This document shows positions 9,515-17,447 of a stretch of DNA of 37,213 nt, one piece after another. Made by a program: the position numbers and the translations under genes. The notes beneath the pieces were generated by a model. The model was not told where the DNA came from, did no database searches, and was given only the letters and a program-made list of their open reading frames with translations. The stretch's first letter is position 1, and each line of letters opens with the position of its first letter. Source of the stretch: Planctomycetia bacterium (GTDB lineage: Bacteria > Planctomycetota > Planctomycetia > Planctomycetales > Planctomycetaceae); the NCBI GenBank assembly GCA_016200145.1, contig JACQFH010000164.1, positions 1 to 37,213 on the forward strand, given 5' to 3'.

Positions 9515-9533
9515 GCAAAACGGGGCGTTTTGC
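9515..9533. promoter_or_regulatory. Hairpin or operator in a divergent promoter region
   Basis: GCAAAACG and CGTTTTGC form a perfect 8-bp inverted repeat around GGG. It lies between the divergent propeller gene and the small membrane-protein gene, so it could be an operator. No regulator is known. Confidence 0.35.
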
Positions 9534-9592
9534 GGAGGGCCGATCGGCGACTGGGCTAGGTGCAGGTTTCGCCCGTTTGATATAAGCCCCCC

Positions 9593-10045
9593 ATGACCGG
9601 CGAATTCCAGAACCCCGATTCCGCGCTTGCCGATCCGTCCAGACGACCGCTCAAGAAGTGGATGAAATTCGTCCTGCGGTTCGCCGCCGTGTTCAACGTC
9701 TGCGCGGGGCTGTTCATGCTGATCGGCTACCACGAAACGTACAAAATCATCGGCATGAACAAGCCCGATACCGCCTTTCCGATCCAGCTTGTCGGAATCC
9801 TGGTGGGGCTGTTCGGCGTCGGTTACTACCTGGTCGCCAGAAACCCGATCGAGAACCGGGCTGTGCTGCTGCTGGGGTTCTGGAGCAAATTTCTGGGCTC
9901 GTGCCTGGGGACCGGCTACGTCGTGATGGGAAAACTGCCGCTGCATTTTGTCGCGGTCTATTTCTTCGCCGACGTGATCTACCTGCCGTTCTTCTACGTG
10001 ATCCTGCGCCGGCTCTATGCGCTGGCCCGCGAACGCAGGCCGTAG
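9593..10045 (+). CDS. Small integral membrane protein of unknown function
   Basis: I do not recognise this 150-residue protein. It begins with about 25 polar and basic residues, followed by four hydrophobic segments (about 27-45, 60-80, 88-108 and 115-138), with a basic cytoplasmic-type tail ending RRLYALARERRP. The arrangement GFWSKFLGS between segments 2 and 3 and a His-Phe pair in segment 4 are the only distinctive polar features in the membrane. It stands alone, divergent from the large propeller gene, with no Shine-Dalgarno visible before the ATG. A family F hairpin starts on the base after its stop codon. Confidence 0.75.
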   Translation: MTGEFQNPDSALADPSRRPLKKWMKFVLRFAAVFNVCAGLFMLIGYHETYKIIGMNKPDTAFPIQLVGILVGLFGVGYYLVARNPIENRAVLLLGFWSKFLGSCLGTGYVVMGKLPLHFVAVYFFADVIYLPFFYVILRRLYALARERRP

Positions 10046-10065
10046 CGGAACTCGTGAGAGTTCCG
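10046..10065. repeat. Family F palindrome (CGGAACTCGTGAGAGTTCCG)
   Basis: A perfect 8-bp stem with a GTGA loop begins on the base after the membrane-protein stop. The same sequence type, with flanking TAG before it and AAGCC after it, recurs at 24199-24218. Confidence 0.8.
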
Positions 10066-10198
10066 GCGAAGCCGCCCTTGAATTCCATTCGCCCAGGCTG
10101 AAGCCTGAACGTGCTTTTCCGTGCGCATCGCGAATCTGCTATAAACAGAAGCGCGTACTCGGACATGTACCCTCCGGTCATTCGATCGCACGCTTCTC

Positions 10199-11566
10199 AT
10201 GCTGATCCGCGTTGGCAATGGCGCCGGTTTCTGGGGTGATAATCTCGACGCGCCGCGCTTGCTGGCCGAGCGCGGCGGACTCGATTACCTGACGCTCGAG
10301 TACCTCGCCGAGTTGACGCTTTCGATTCTCGCGCACCAGCGCTCGCGCAGCCCGGATGGCGGATTTGTCGCCGACTTCCTGACCGTTCTCGAATCGCTGG
10401 GCCCCGTGCTGGCGGCGCAACCGAAGCTGAAAATCGTGACGAACGCCGGTGGCATGGCGCCGGTCGCGTGCGCCCGTCAGGCTGCGCAGATTCTTGTGCG
10501 AGCAGGCCTGGGAACGACCCGAATCGCGGCCGTCTCAGGTGACGATCTGCTGCCGCGCATCGACGATCTGCTGGCAGCCGGCGAGACGTTCTCGAATCTT
10601 GACACGGGACAGCCGCTGGGAGACGTGCGCCCGAAGATCGCCAGCGCCAACGCCTATCTGGGGGCTGCGGGAATTGTCGAAGCGCTCGCGCAGGGGGCTA
10701 GAATCGTCATCACCGGACGCGTCGCCGACGCATCGCTGACCGTCGGGCCGGCGATTCACGAATTCGGGTGGAGCAGCTCCGACTGGGACAAGCGCGCCGC
10801 CGCCACGGTCGCCGGGCACCTGATCGAGTGTGGCGCGCAGGCCACCGGGGGAATGTTTTCGGGCTGGACGCCGGAGATTTCGCTCCAGAACCTGGGGTAT
10901 CCGATCGCCGAGATTTCCGAGCCGGGTCATTTCACGATGACGAAGCCTGCCGGCACCGGCGGCGCCGTCACGGTCGATACGGTCGCCGAGCAGCTCGTCT
11001 ACGAAATCGGTGACCCGCGGCACTACCTGACGCCTGACGTCGACGCCGATTTTTCACACGTGCAGCTTGTCCAGAGCGGGCCTGATCGTGTCGACGTGCG
11101 CGGGGCGAAAGGCAATCCGGCTCCGCCGCGGTACAAAGTCTCGATGGCCTATCGCGACGGCTACATGGCTTCGGGAACGCTGGTCGTGTGTGGTGATCAG
11201 GCGGCGGCCAAAGCCCGCGCCTGTGGCGAGCTGATCCTCTCGCGCTTAAAGGCGGCTGGCGTCAACCTCGAGCGCACGCATGTCGAATGCCTGGGGACTG
11301 GCGATTCACTGCCCGGAGTCTGGAAAAGAAACGACGACGCGCTGGAAGTCGTGCTGCGGGTCAGCGTCCACGATCCGTCGCGAGAGGCGGTCGAGCGGTT
11401 CGTCCGCGAATTCTCGCCCCTGGTCGGCTCGGGGCCTCCGGGAGTCACCGGCTATACGGGTCCGCGCCCCAAGCCCTATCCGGTGTTCGCCTACTGGCCG
11501 ACGACCGTGGCGCGAGAAAAACTACAACACACAGTGGAAGTGCGCGAAGCAGAGAAGTGGGGATAG
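10199..11566 (+). CDS. AtuA family protein (DUF1446, acyclic terpene utilisation)
   Basis: The sequence matches the AtuA/DUF1446 family, named from the Pseudomonas acyclic terpene (citronellol/geraniol) catabolic cluster. Biochemical function of the family is not settled. Recognisable family segments are GAGFWGDNLDAPRLL near the start, LEYLAELTLSIL (about 34-45), VTNAGGMAP (about 81-89), an ITGRVADASLTVGPAIHEFGW stretch near 171-191 and a GHLIECGAQATGGMFSGW stretch near 206-223. At 455 aa it has full family length. It is followed by the AtuA-like small domain and an enoyl-CoA hydratase, so it probably belongs to a CoA-linked catabolic pathway for branched or hydroxylated acids. The start at ATG 10199 aligns with the family N terminus. 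Confidence 0.88.
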   Translation: MLIRVGNGAGFWGDNLDAPRLLAERGGLDYLTLEYLAELTLSILAHQRSRSPDGGFVADFLTVLESLGPVLAAQPKLKIVTNAGGMAPVACARQAAQILVRAGLGTTRIAAVSGDDLLPRIDDLLAAGETFSNLDTGQPLGDVRPKIASANAYLGAAGIVEALAQGARIVITGRVADASLTVGPAIHEFGWSSSDWDKRAAATVAGHLIECGAQATGGMFSGWTPEISLQNLGYPIAEISEPGHFTMTKPAGTGGAVTVDTVAEQLVYEIGDPRHYLTPDVDADFSHVQLVQSGPDRVDVRGAKGNPAPPRYKVSMAYRDGYMASGTLVVCGDQAAAKARACGELILSRLKAAGVNLERTHVECLGTGDSLPGVWKRNDDALEVVLRVSVHDPSREAVERFVREFSPLVGSGPPGVTGYTGPRPKPYPVFAYWPTTVAREKLQHTVEVREAEKWG

Positions 11567-11583
11567 AATTTGAATCGCGCGGA

Positions 11584-11605
11584 CCCACGGGGCACGGCCC
11601 GTGGG
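11584..11605. terminator. Family G hairpin after the AtuA gene
   Basis: CCCACGGG and CCCGTGGG pair perfectly around GCACGG, 17 nt after the AtuA stop. No T-run follows, so terminator activity is uncertain. It may be another dispersed palindromic repeat. Confidence 0.5.
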
Positions 11606-11643
11606 CTTGAGTGCGATGCTAGATCGATTTGCATTGAATCGTC

Positions 11644-11682
11644 AAATCCGAAATCCGAATTCCCAAATCCGAAATGGCCTTC
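11644..11682 (+). repeat. Heptad repeat leader (AAATCCG), copy 1
   Basis: Four degenerate AAATCCG heptads followed by a short pyrimidine-rich linker end on the base before ATG 11683. A 39-nt copy with 5 mismatches stands in exactly the same position before ATG 12104. Confidence 0.85.
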
Positions 11683-12051
11683 ATGTCGACGATTCGACTA
11701 GCTGAAATTGCCCATGCCCGGTCGGGAGACAAAGGGAACCACGCCAACATCGGGGTGATCGCCTACACCGCGGCAGGGTTCGAGTTTTTGGGCAGATACC
11801 TGACTGAGACCAGGCTGGCGGAATACCTGCTTCCGCTGCGCCCGCGGCAGGTCGAGCGGTTCGAAATGCCGGGAATCCTCGCGTACAATTTTCTACTGCG
11901 CGACGTGCTCGCCGGCGGCGCGAGCCGTTCGCTGCGCACCGACAACCAGGGAAAAGTCCTCAGCGCGGCGGTCCTGGAACTACCAATCCCCAAACCGCCG
12001 AATCTTGCCGAAATGCAGCGCCCGGATGGTGCCACGAATCAACGCACATGA
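11683..12051 (+). CDS. AtuA-like small protein (AtuA ferredoxin-fold domain)
   Basis: This short protein (122 aa from ATG 11683) carries the segment IAHARSGDKGNHANIGV near its N terminus and a FEMPGILAYNFLLRDVL segment. Both are typical of the domain found C-terminal to, or encoded next to, AtuA/DUF1446 proteins. It probably forms a complex with the AtuA protein encoded just upstream. The open frame starts at ATG 11674, but 11683 is chosen because its 39-nt leader matches the leader of the next gene, with both ending exactly at an ATG. The 3' end runs to within 53 nt of the hydratase start, so the three genes are probably cotranscribed. No catalytic motif is evident. Confidence 0.8.
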   Translation: MSTIRLAEIAHARSGDKGNHANIGVIAYTAAGFEFLGRYLTETRLAEYLLPLRPRQVERFEMPGILAYNFLLRDVLAGGASRSLRTDNQGKVLSAAVLELPIPKPPNLAEMQRPDGATNQRT

Positions 12052-12064
12052 ACTCGACGCCAGC

Positions 12065-12103
12065 AAATCCGAAATCCGAAATCCCACATCCGAAATCCCT
12101 TTC
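12065..12103 (+). repeat. Heptad repeat leader (AAATCCG), copy 2
   Basis: This is the second copy of the 39-nt leader, ending exactly at ATG 12104. It supports that ATG as the start of the hydratase rather than the upstream ATG at 12005. Confidence 0.85.
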
Positions 12104-12895
12104 ATGTCTGATCCGCTGATTCGTCTGGACGTGACCGACGGCGTCGCTCAACTGACGCTCAACCGGCCGGACAAGCGCAATGCGCTCACGCGCGAGATGC
12201 TGGCCGACCTGCTCGCGCGCTTGAAGGAGGTTTCCTCGCGGCCCGACCTGCGGTGCCTGGTCCTGACGGCCAGCGGCCCGTTGTTCTGTGCCGGAATGGA
12301 TCTCGGACAGATGCAGGAAGCTGCCGGCAAGCCCGATGCGGCGCAGGTCTGGCATGCCGATACACAGCTCTATCACGATGTCGTCAAGACGCTGTTTGAT
12401 CTGCCGGCCCCGACGCTGGCCGTCGTACGGGGCGGCGCGATCGCCGGCGGACTGGGGCTGATTCTGGCCTGCGACATCGTTGTCGCCGGTGCGCTGTCGA
12501 ACTTTGCGCTCCCCGAACCCAAGCGCGGCATTACGGCGGCCGTTGTCACGCCGCTGCTTGTTCACCGCACCGGACCAGGCGCCGCGGGCTATGTGCTGCT
12601 CTCGGGCGCGACGATCGATGTGCAAGAGGCGCAGCGCATGGGCATCTGCCACATCATTGCCGACGAAGACCGATTCGACATGACCGTGACGGACCTGCTG
12701 CGGTCCATTCTGTCGGGTGCACCCGGCGCACTGGCGATCACCAAAAAACAGCTTCGCGCGTGCGGGGCGGCCGGCTTTTCGGCGCTGCTCGCGCAGGCCG
12801 CCGTCGTTTCGGCCCAAGCCCGCGAAACGCCCGAAGCCCGCGAAGGACTCGCGGCGTTTCTGGAAAGGCGCCAGCCCGGCTGGTGCCCGAAGTGA
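12104..12895 (+). CDS. Enoyl-CoA hydratase/isomerase family protein, AtuE/LiuC-like
   Basis: Crotonase-fold protein of 263 aa. It has the oxyanion-hole segment FCAGMDLGQ (about 65-73) and a second segment, GGAIAGGLGLILACDI (about 110-125). The first catalytic Glu of classical enoyl-CoA hydratase is replaced by Gly here (AGGLGL), while the Glu of FALPEPKRG is kept. That pattern is seen in methylglutaconyl-CoA and isohexenylglutaconyl-CoA hydratase-type enzymes, which fits the neighbouring AtuA genes. The reaction is inferred: hydration of a branched 2-enoyl-CoA or glutaconyl-CoA. Its 3' end is only 13 nt from the convergent helicase gene. Confidence 0.88.
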   Translation: MSDPLIRLDVTDGVAQLTLNRPDKRNALTREMLADLLARLKEVSSRPDLRCLVLTASGPLFCAGMDLGQMQEAAGKPDAAQVWHADTQLYHDVVKTLFDLPAPTLAVVRGGAIAGGLGLILACDIVVAGALSNFALPEPKRGITAAVVTPLLVHRTGPGAAGYVLLSGATIDVQEAQRMGICHIIADEDRFDMTVTDLLRSILSGAPGALAITKKQLRACGAAGFSALLAQAAVVSAQARETPEAREGLAAFLERRQPGWCPK

Positions 12896-12908
12896 ATGCG
12901 CGTGAAGC

Positions 12909-14162
12909 TCAGGCAACGCCCAGCGCGAACTCGGCAAACTCTTCTTCTGCCTCCACAAGCGTCGGGGCAGGCGGCGGCGGGGCCGCCGCGACCGGCTTCC
13001 GCGCCGGCTGCAATGTGCTCTGGAAGTTCGTGAATTGATATTGCGGCAACATTTTGTTGATCCGCATCTCGATGTTCGTCAACTGCTCGCCTTCGTCGCG
13101 GCACACGAACGTGAACGCGAAGCCGCGCTCGCCCGAGAGGCGACCCGTGCGGCCGATGCGGTGCACGTAGTCGTCGCAGAATTCTGGGATGTCGTAGTTG
13201 ATGATGTGCGAGATGCCGCTGACGTCGATCCCGCGCCCCACCACGTCGGTGGCAATCAACAGCCGCGTCGTTCCGTCGCGAAATTCTCGCATGGCCCGAT
13301 CGCGAACCGGCTGCTGCAGGTCGCCGTGAATGACCGACACGCCCGGCAGCTTGGCCGACAGCTTGCGGTACAGGTTGTCGGTGCCGCGCTTCGTGCGACA
13401 GAAGACCAGCGCCTGCCGCGGGCGCTCCTGGACCAGGAGCTGAACCAGTGTGCGCAGCTTGCGGTCGTGATCGACGGTGACGTAGAACTGCTCGACCGTT
13501 TCAACGGCGACCTGGTCTTTCGACAGGTCGACCCGTTCGGGCGAACGCATGTAGCGCTGCGCCAGCCGCTCGACCGGAGCGGGAAGCGTCGCCGACAACA
13601 GCAGCGTCTGCCGCTCGGTCGGGCAACGTCTCAAGATCTTTTCGATGTCGGGGCGGAAGCCGATGTCGAGCATTCGATCGGCTTCATCCAGCACGGCGAT
13701 GCGGATCTGGTCGAGGATCAGCAGCTTGCGGCTCATCAGGTCGAGCACGCGACCGGGGGTGCCGACGACGATCTGCGCGCCCTGCTTGAGGGCGTCGATC
13801 TGGCGGCGGATCTGCTTGCCCCCCACGCAGCAGACGACGTGCACCGGGCGTGTGTACGCCAGCCGGCGGCATTCGACGGCAACCTGTTCGCTGAGCTCGC
13901 GCGTGGGAGTCAGCACGATCGCCTGGACGTGCGTGCTTGCGGCGTCGATCCGTTCGAGAATCGGCAGAGCAAAAGCCGCCGTCTTGCCCGTCCCGGTACG
14001 GGCCTGCCCGATACAATCCCGGCCGGTGACGGCCTTGGGGATGAAAGCGGCTTGAATGGGGCTGGGAACTTGATAATTAACGTGACTGACGGCTGCCAAC
14101 GACGCGGGACTCAGTCCCAGATTTTTGAACCCGGCAGCGGGTTCGATTACCGCATTTTCCAA
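12909..14162 (-). CDS. DEAD-box ATP-dependent RNA helicase
   Basis: Cytoplasmic RNA unwinding ATPase of superfamily 2, probably acting in ribosome assembly or mRNA decay. All core motifs are visible: ARTGTGKT (54-61), PTREL (86-90), TPGR (about 135-138), DEAD (159-162), SAT (190-192), a Q-motif-like PSPIQAAFIP region (about 33-42) and HRIGRTGR (334-341). The tail after residue 380 is short, proline-rich and then acidic, without an extra RNA-binding domain. At 417 aa it is a compact RhlE-type helicase. It is transcribed divergently from hpt, and the shared region contains an AT-rich inverted repeat. Confidence 0.95.
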   Translation of the reverse strand: MENAVIEPAAGFKNLGLSPASLAAVSHVNYQVPSPIQAAFIPKAVTGRDCIGQARTGTGKTAAFALPILERIDAASTHVQAIVLTPTRELSEQVAVECRRLAYTRPVHVVCCVGGKQIRRQIDALKQGAQIVVGTPGRVLDLMSRKLLILDQIRIAVLDEADRMLDIGFRPDIEKILRRCPTERQTLLLSATLPAPVERLAQRYMRSPERVDLSKDQVAVETVEQFYVTVDHDRKLRTLVQLLVQERPRQALVFCRTKRGTDNLYRKLSAKLPGVSVIHGDLQQPVRDRAMREFRDGTTRLLIATDVVGRGIDVSGISHIINYDIPEFCDDYVHRIGRTGRLSGERGFAFTFVCRDEGEQLTNIEMRINKMLPQYQFTNFQSTLQPARKPVAAAPPPPAPTLVEAEEEFAEFALGVA

Positions 14163-14220
14163 GAAACTTCTCTCCTGAACCTAAGAACTGTGCCGGCCAT
14201 TATGCTTCCGGCTTCACATA

Positions 14221-14240
14221 AAATCTGAACGATCAGATTT
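14221..14240. promoter_or_regulatory. Inverted repeat AAATCTGA/TCAGATTT in the divergent helicase-hpt promoter region
   Basis: A perfect 8-bp inverted repeat with a 4-nt spacer sits in an unusually AT-rich stretch (about 14215-14290) between two divergent start codons. A regulator-binding site or cold-responsive element is possible. Confidence 0.4.
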
Positions 14241-14321
14241 CGCATTTTTGTTATTTCAGTAAAATCTTATTGGAAAAGTCGATTTGAGTCAATTCGAATC
14301 AGTGCCGCCGGGAATTGCCAC

Positions 14322-14867
14322 GTGAAAGTCATCCTCTCCGAATCCGAAATCAGCGCGGGCATTGCGCAGCTCGCGCGGCGGATTTCCGACGACTATCGCG
14401 GCCGTCCGCTGACTGTCGTCGGCGTGCTGACCGGCAGCCTGATCTTCCTTTCCGACCTGATTCGCCGGCTGGATTTGCCCCTGAAAGTCGGGCTGATTCA
14501 GGCATCCAGCTATCGCGGCCGCGCGACCAGCCCCGGCAAGCTCGCCGTGGCCGATCTCTCGGGTCTGGATCTGGCCGGTCGCGACGTGCTGCTGCTCGAT
14601 GACATCTATGATACCGGCCAGACCTTAAAGGAGATCACCGCACTCCTCCACTCCCAGAAACCCGCCTGCCTGCGCTCGGCCGTGCTGCTCTGGAAAGAAG
14701 GCCGGCAGCGCGTCGAGCTGACCCCCGACTACCACTGCTTCCGCATTCCCGACGTGTTCGTCGTGGGCTATGGCCTCGACTACAACGACGAATACCGTCA
14801 CCTGCCGCACGTCGCGGCCCTGGAAGACAATGAGCGGCCCGACTGTCGGGCCGGTTTTGCAGTATGA
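14322..14867 (+). CDS. hpt: Hypoxanthine (guanine) phosphoribosyltransferase
   Basis: Purine salvage enzyme that joins hypoxanthine or guanine to PRPP, giving IMP or GMP. The PRPP-binding loop DVLLLDDIYDTGQTL (about residues 88-102) is diagnostic. The PPi-loop region reads GVLTGSLIFLSDL (about 34-46), the flexible loop is near IQASSYRG, and the base-binding end DVFVVGYGLDYNDEYRHLPHV matches the family. The length of 181 aa is standard. The start is GTG 14322. The stop overlaps the next gene in an ATGA, so the DUF2252 gene may be translationally coupled. Confidence 0.96.
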   Translation: MKVILSESEISAGIAQLARRISDDYRGRPLTVVGVLTGSLIFLSDLIRRLDLPLKVGLIQASSYRGRATSPGKLAVADLSGLDLAGRDVLLLDDIYDTGQTLKEITALLHSQKPACLRSAVLLWKEGRQRVELTPDYHCFRIPDVFVVGYGLDYNDEYRHLPHVAALEDNERPDCRAGFAV

Positions 14868-16126
14868 TGGCTCTCACGCCATCCTCTGCGGAGCCCGATA
14901 TGAACTCAACCGTTGCCGGCGAGCCGATCTTTGACGCGATCGTGCGGTTCAATGCCGACCGCGACGACGATCTCGTTCGTCTGAAACTCAAGCGGCTTGA
15001 TGAGAGCGTCTTCTGTTTCTTCCGTGGGACCGACGAACTGTTCGGCGAGGCGTGGAATGAGCTGCGGCCGCGCGACCCTGGGCCGGCGATTTTGTGTTCG
15101 GGCGACCTGCACCTCGAAAACTTCGGCGCGTGCCAGTCGCAGGAGGGGGATTTTCGCTTCGAGATCAACGATTTCGACGAGGCGGTCGTGGCGCCGTGCA
15201 GCTTTGATCTCGTGCGGTGCACCGCCAGCATTCTGCTGGCAGGCGAAGACTGGGGCCTCAGCCCGCTCGATGCCACGGGCATCGCACTGGCATTTCTCGA
15301 CCAGTACCGGCATGCCGTGATTGACGCTGTCGACAGCGGCACGGTGGGCGAGATCTCGCCTCGCAGCGGCGAAGGCCCCCTCTGGGATCTGCTGAACGTC
15401 ACATCTCAGGGAGCCAAACCGGGGTTCCTCGACCACGAGACGCGGAGAAAGAAAAACGGTACGCGCGAGATCATTCGCTCGGCCAAGAAGCACCCCGACG
15501 TGGGCCCGAAGCGCCGGCAGCGAATTCAAGAGGCGATCGAAGACCACGGCAAGGCCATCGGCAAGGCCGGCGCGTACAAAGTTCTCGACGTGACGGCCCG
15601 GATCGCGGGGATCGGCAGCCTGGGATTGCGCCGTTACACCGTCCTGATCGAAGGCGGCGGCTCGCCCGACAGGAACCGCCTGCTCGACGTGAAAGAAGCC
15701 CGGCGATCGGTCGTCGCCGACCATATCGAGATTCCGCAGCCGGCATTTCCAACTGAAGCTGAGCGCGTCGTGGAGGCACAACGTCAATTGCAGTCGCGGC
15801 AGGCGCTGGGATTGGGGACGGTGCAGATTGGCGAGCAATCGTACCGGCTGCGCGAAATGATTCCCGATGAAAACCGCTCGAGCCTCGACCGGCTGCAACG
15901 GAAACCGAAGAAACTGAAACGGGCCGTCGAAGTCGTCGGTCAACTGGTCGGCTGGTCGCAGGTCCGGGGGGCGAATCGGCCCGCGGGCGCCGGCTCAGAC
16001 GAGCGGCAGGCATTGGCCGAATGGGCCAAAGGCCCGGGCATCGACGCCGTGCTCGCCGCGGCCGTCCGCGTCGCCGATCACACGCAATCGGAATACGACG
16101 AATACCATCGGGCATATTCCCAGTAG
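14864..16126 (+). CDS. DUF2252 family protein (kinase-like fold)
   Basis: The 420-residue protein matches DUF2252. It has LCSGDLHLENFGA (about 78-90) followed by an NDFDEA motif (about 103-108), an arrangement recalling the catalytic and metal-binding loops of aminoglycoside phosphotransferase-like kinases. The substrate is unknown. The terminal region, with HTQSEYDEYHRAY, is also family-like. The first ATG overlaps the hpt stop as ATGA. ATG 14900, 12 codons on, is an alternative. A degenerate family B repeat separates its end from the convergent thyX gene. Confidence 0.85.
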   Translation: MMALTPSSAEPDMNSTVAGEPIFDAIVRFNADRDDDLVRLKLKRLDESVFCFFRGTDELFGEAWNELRPRDPGPAILCSGDLHLENFGACQSQEGDFRFEINDFDEAVVAPCSFDLVRCTASILLAGEDWGLSPLDATGIALAFLDQYRHAVIDAVDSGTVGEISPRSGEGPLWDLLNVTSQGAKPGFLDHETRRKKNGTREIIRSAKKHPDVGPKRRQRIQEAIEDHGKAIGKAGAYKVLDVTARIAGIGSLGLRRYTVLIEGGGSPDRNRLLDVKEARRSVVADHIEIPQPAFPTEAERVVEAQRQLQSRQALGLGTVQIGEQSYRLREMIPDENRSSLDRLQRKPKKLKRAVEVVGQLVGWSQVRGANRPAGAGSDERQALAEWAKGPGIDAVLAAAVRVADHTQSEYDEYHRAYSQ

Positions 16127-16145
16127 GTCTCGCATGCCGGGCGGG

Positions 16146-16181
16146 ACCTCGTTCCCACACAGAGCGTCGCAACGAGGAACG
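16146..16181. repeat. Family B palindromic element, degenerate copy, between convergent genes
   Basis: CCTCGTTCCCA on one side and AACGAGGAACG on the other form an imperfect version of the hairpin seen after tatC. It lies between the stop codons of the DUF2252 and thyX genes. Confidence 0.55.
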
Positions 16182-16213
16182 AAATGTTTGCGGGGTGATC
16201 AGTGCGTGAGGCA

Positions 16214-17116
16214 CTACGTCGCCACGGGCGCCAAGAGCCCCAGCCGTTCGAGCTTCGCGCGGCATTCGTCGCGCTCGCGCGAGCGGCCGAGCGAGCGCCA
16301 CGATTCATCCTGCACCGCCAGAAAATCTTCGAGCGTGTACTGGGCGCCGGGCCGGGGGCGGGCGAGCAGGCGCTGCATGACGCCGGCTTCGAGCCGCGAC
16401 AGAAACAGGCCTCCCAGCCGATAGTCTTCGAACGCCTCCCACACGATGGGAAACAGGGGCTTCACGATGTTCTCGCCGATCGCCGCGGCGTAATCGCGAA
16501 TTTCCTGCTGGGCGTGCGCATCCATGCGCAGCGCGAGGAAGTGCAGCAGGTTGTGCAGGTCGATCTTCCAGTAGGCCTCTGTGTACGTCGACAGGGGCAG
16601 GTCTTTGCGGGCCTGCTCGCGGGCCACGCCCGCCTCGAGCCGCTTCTGGTATACCTGCCGCGCCGTCACCTGAAAATGGTGTTCGTCCTCGGTGAGCTTC
16701 TCGCCCAGGTCGGCCGGCAGCGGAGAACCGCTCCCCTGCCGGTTTTGCTCGGCCTGCGTGCGCCATTCGTGCGGCATCGTCGTCTGAGTCGAATCGATGG
16801 CCACCGAGTAGCGCGTGCTGTATTCGTTGACCGACGCCGTGCGGTGCCTGATCCATTGCCGCCAGCAGTCCATCGGCACGCGAACGAGGAACTTGAGCTC
16901 GGCCATCTCGAAGGGAGTGGTGTGCCGGTGCCGCATCAGGTATCGGACCAGCGTGCGGTCGTCTGAGACGCGCTTGGTTCCTTCGCCGTAGCTGACGCGC
17001 GCGGCCTGCACGACCGAGCCATCGTCCCCCATGCAGTCGACGAGACACACGAACCCGTCGTTCAGGACCTGAAATTTCTTCCAGCGCAGATCAGAGAGAA
17101 TGTCGGCGAGTGCCAT
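16214..17116 (-). CDS. thyX: FAD-dependent thymidylate synthase ThyX
   Basis: Makes dTMP from dUMP using methylene-tetrahydrofolate, with FAD and NADPH as reductant. The ThyX signature RHR-X7-S is present as RHRTASVNEYSTRY (93-106 counted from GTG 17125). FVCLVDCMGDD and VVQAARVSYGEGTK at the N terminus and LRMDAHAQQEIR near the C terminus are family features. About 300 aa is usual for the class. ATG 17116 is preferred over GTG 17125 because an AGGCGG lies about 9 nt before it. The gene overlaps the 3' end of rplU by 26 nt, so it is likely in the same transcript. No thyA was seen in the window. Confidence 0.95.
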   Translation of the reverse strand: MALADILSDLRWKKFQVLNDGFVCLVDCMGDDGSVVQAARVSYGEGTKRVSDDRTLVRYLMRHRHTTPFEMAELKFLVRVPMDCWRQWIRHRTASVNEYSTRYSVAIDSTQTTMPHEWRTQAEQNRQGSGSPLPADLGEKLTEDEHHFQVTARQVYQKRLEAGVAREQARKDLPLSTYTEAYWKIDLHNLLHFLALRMDAHAQQEIRDYAAAIGENIVKPLFPIVWEAFEDYRLGGLFLSRLEAGVMQRLLARPRPGAQYTLEDFLAVQDESWRSLGRSRERDECRAKLERLGLLAPVAT

Positions 17117-17375
17117 GCGGGACACCGCCTACGCGGCGGAACTTGCCGACCTCGATCTTCGGGCCCTTGAATTCCTCGTCGAGCACTTCGGCCTTGATTG
17201 ATGCGCCCGCGATCAGTGGGCGGCCGATCTGGCCGGTGGCGTCGTTGCCGGCCGCGAGAATCCGGTCGAACGTCAGCGAATCGCCGGCCTTGGCGGATTC
17301 ACGGTAATCGACTTCCAGGCGGTCCCCCGTCTTCACGCGGTACTGGTGACTGCCGTCTTCAAAAATGGCGAACAT
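17091..17375 (-). CDS. rplU: Large-subunit ribosomal protein bL21, C-terminally truncated
   Basis: The N-terminal three quarters match bL21: MFAIFEDGSHQYRVKTGD, an IGRPLIAGASIKAEVL segment, and GPKIEVGKFRR (about 71-81). In normal bL21, KFRR is followed by about 20-25 basic residues (RRKxYRRxxGHRQ and TxVKI) that contact 23S rRNA. Here the frame continues as VGGVPHGTRRHSL and stops. Neither of the other two frames encodes the missing tail. The position after rng fits the widespread rne/rng-rplU order, but rpmA (bL27) is absent and thyX overlaps the end. It may be functional but shortened, or a deletion product. Confidence 0.8.
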   Translation of the reverse strand: MFAIFEDGSHQYRVKTGDRLEVDYRESAKAGDSLTFDRILAAGNDATGQIGRPLIAGASIKAEVLDEEFKGPKIEVGKFRRVGGVPHGTRRHSL

Positions 17376-17447
17376 GAACGTAGCCTCACAACCTTCCTGA
17401 AATTGTTACAGCTCAAAAGGAGCCGGTATATTCGTAGCAAGACGATC

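Noticed and set aside
11644-12103. AAATCCG repeats considered as a CRISPR array
   Set aside because: The unit is only 7 nt with no unique spacers, and the copies stand directly before start codons.
12005-12103. N-terminal extension of the enoyl-CoA hydratase from ATG 12005
   Set aside because: It overlaps the preceding gene and translates the heptad repeat. The crotonase homology begins right at ATG 12104.
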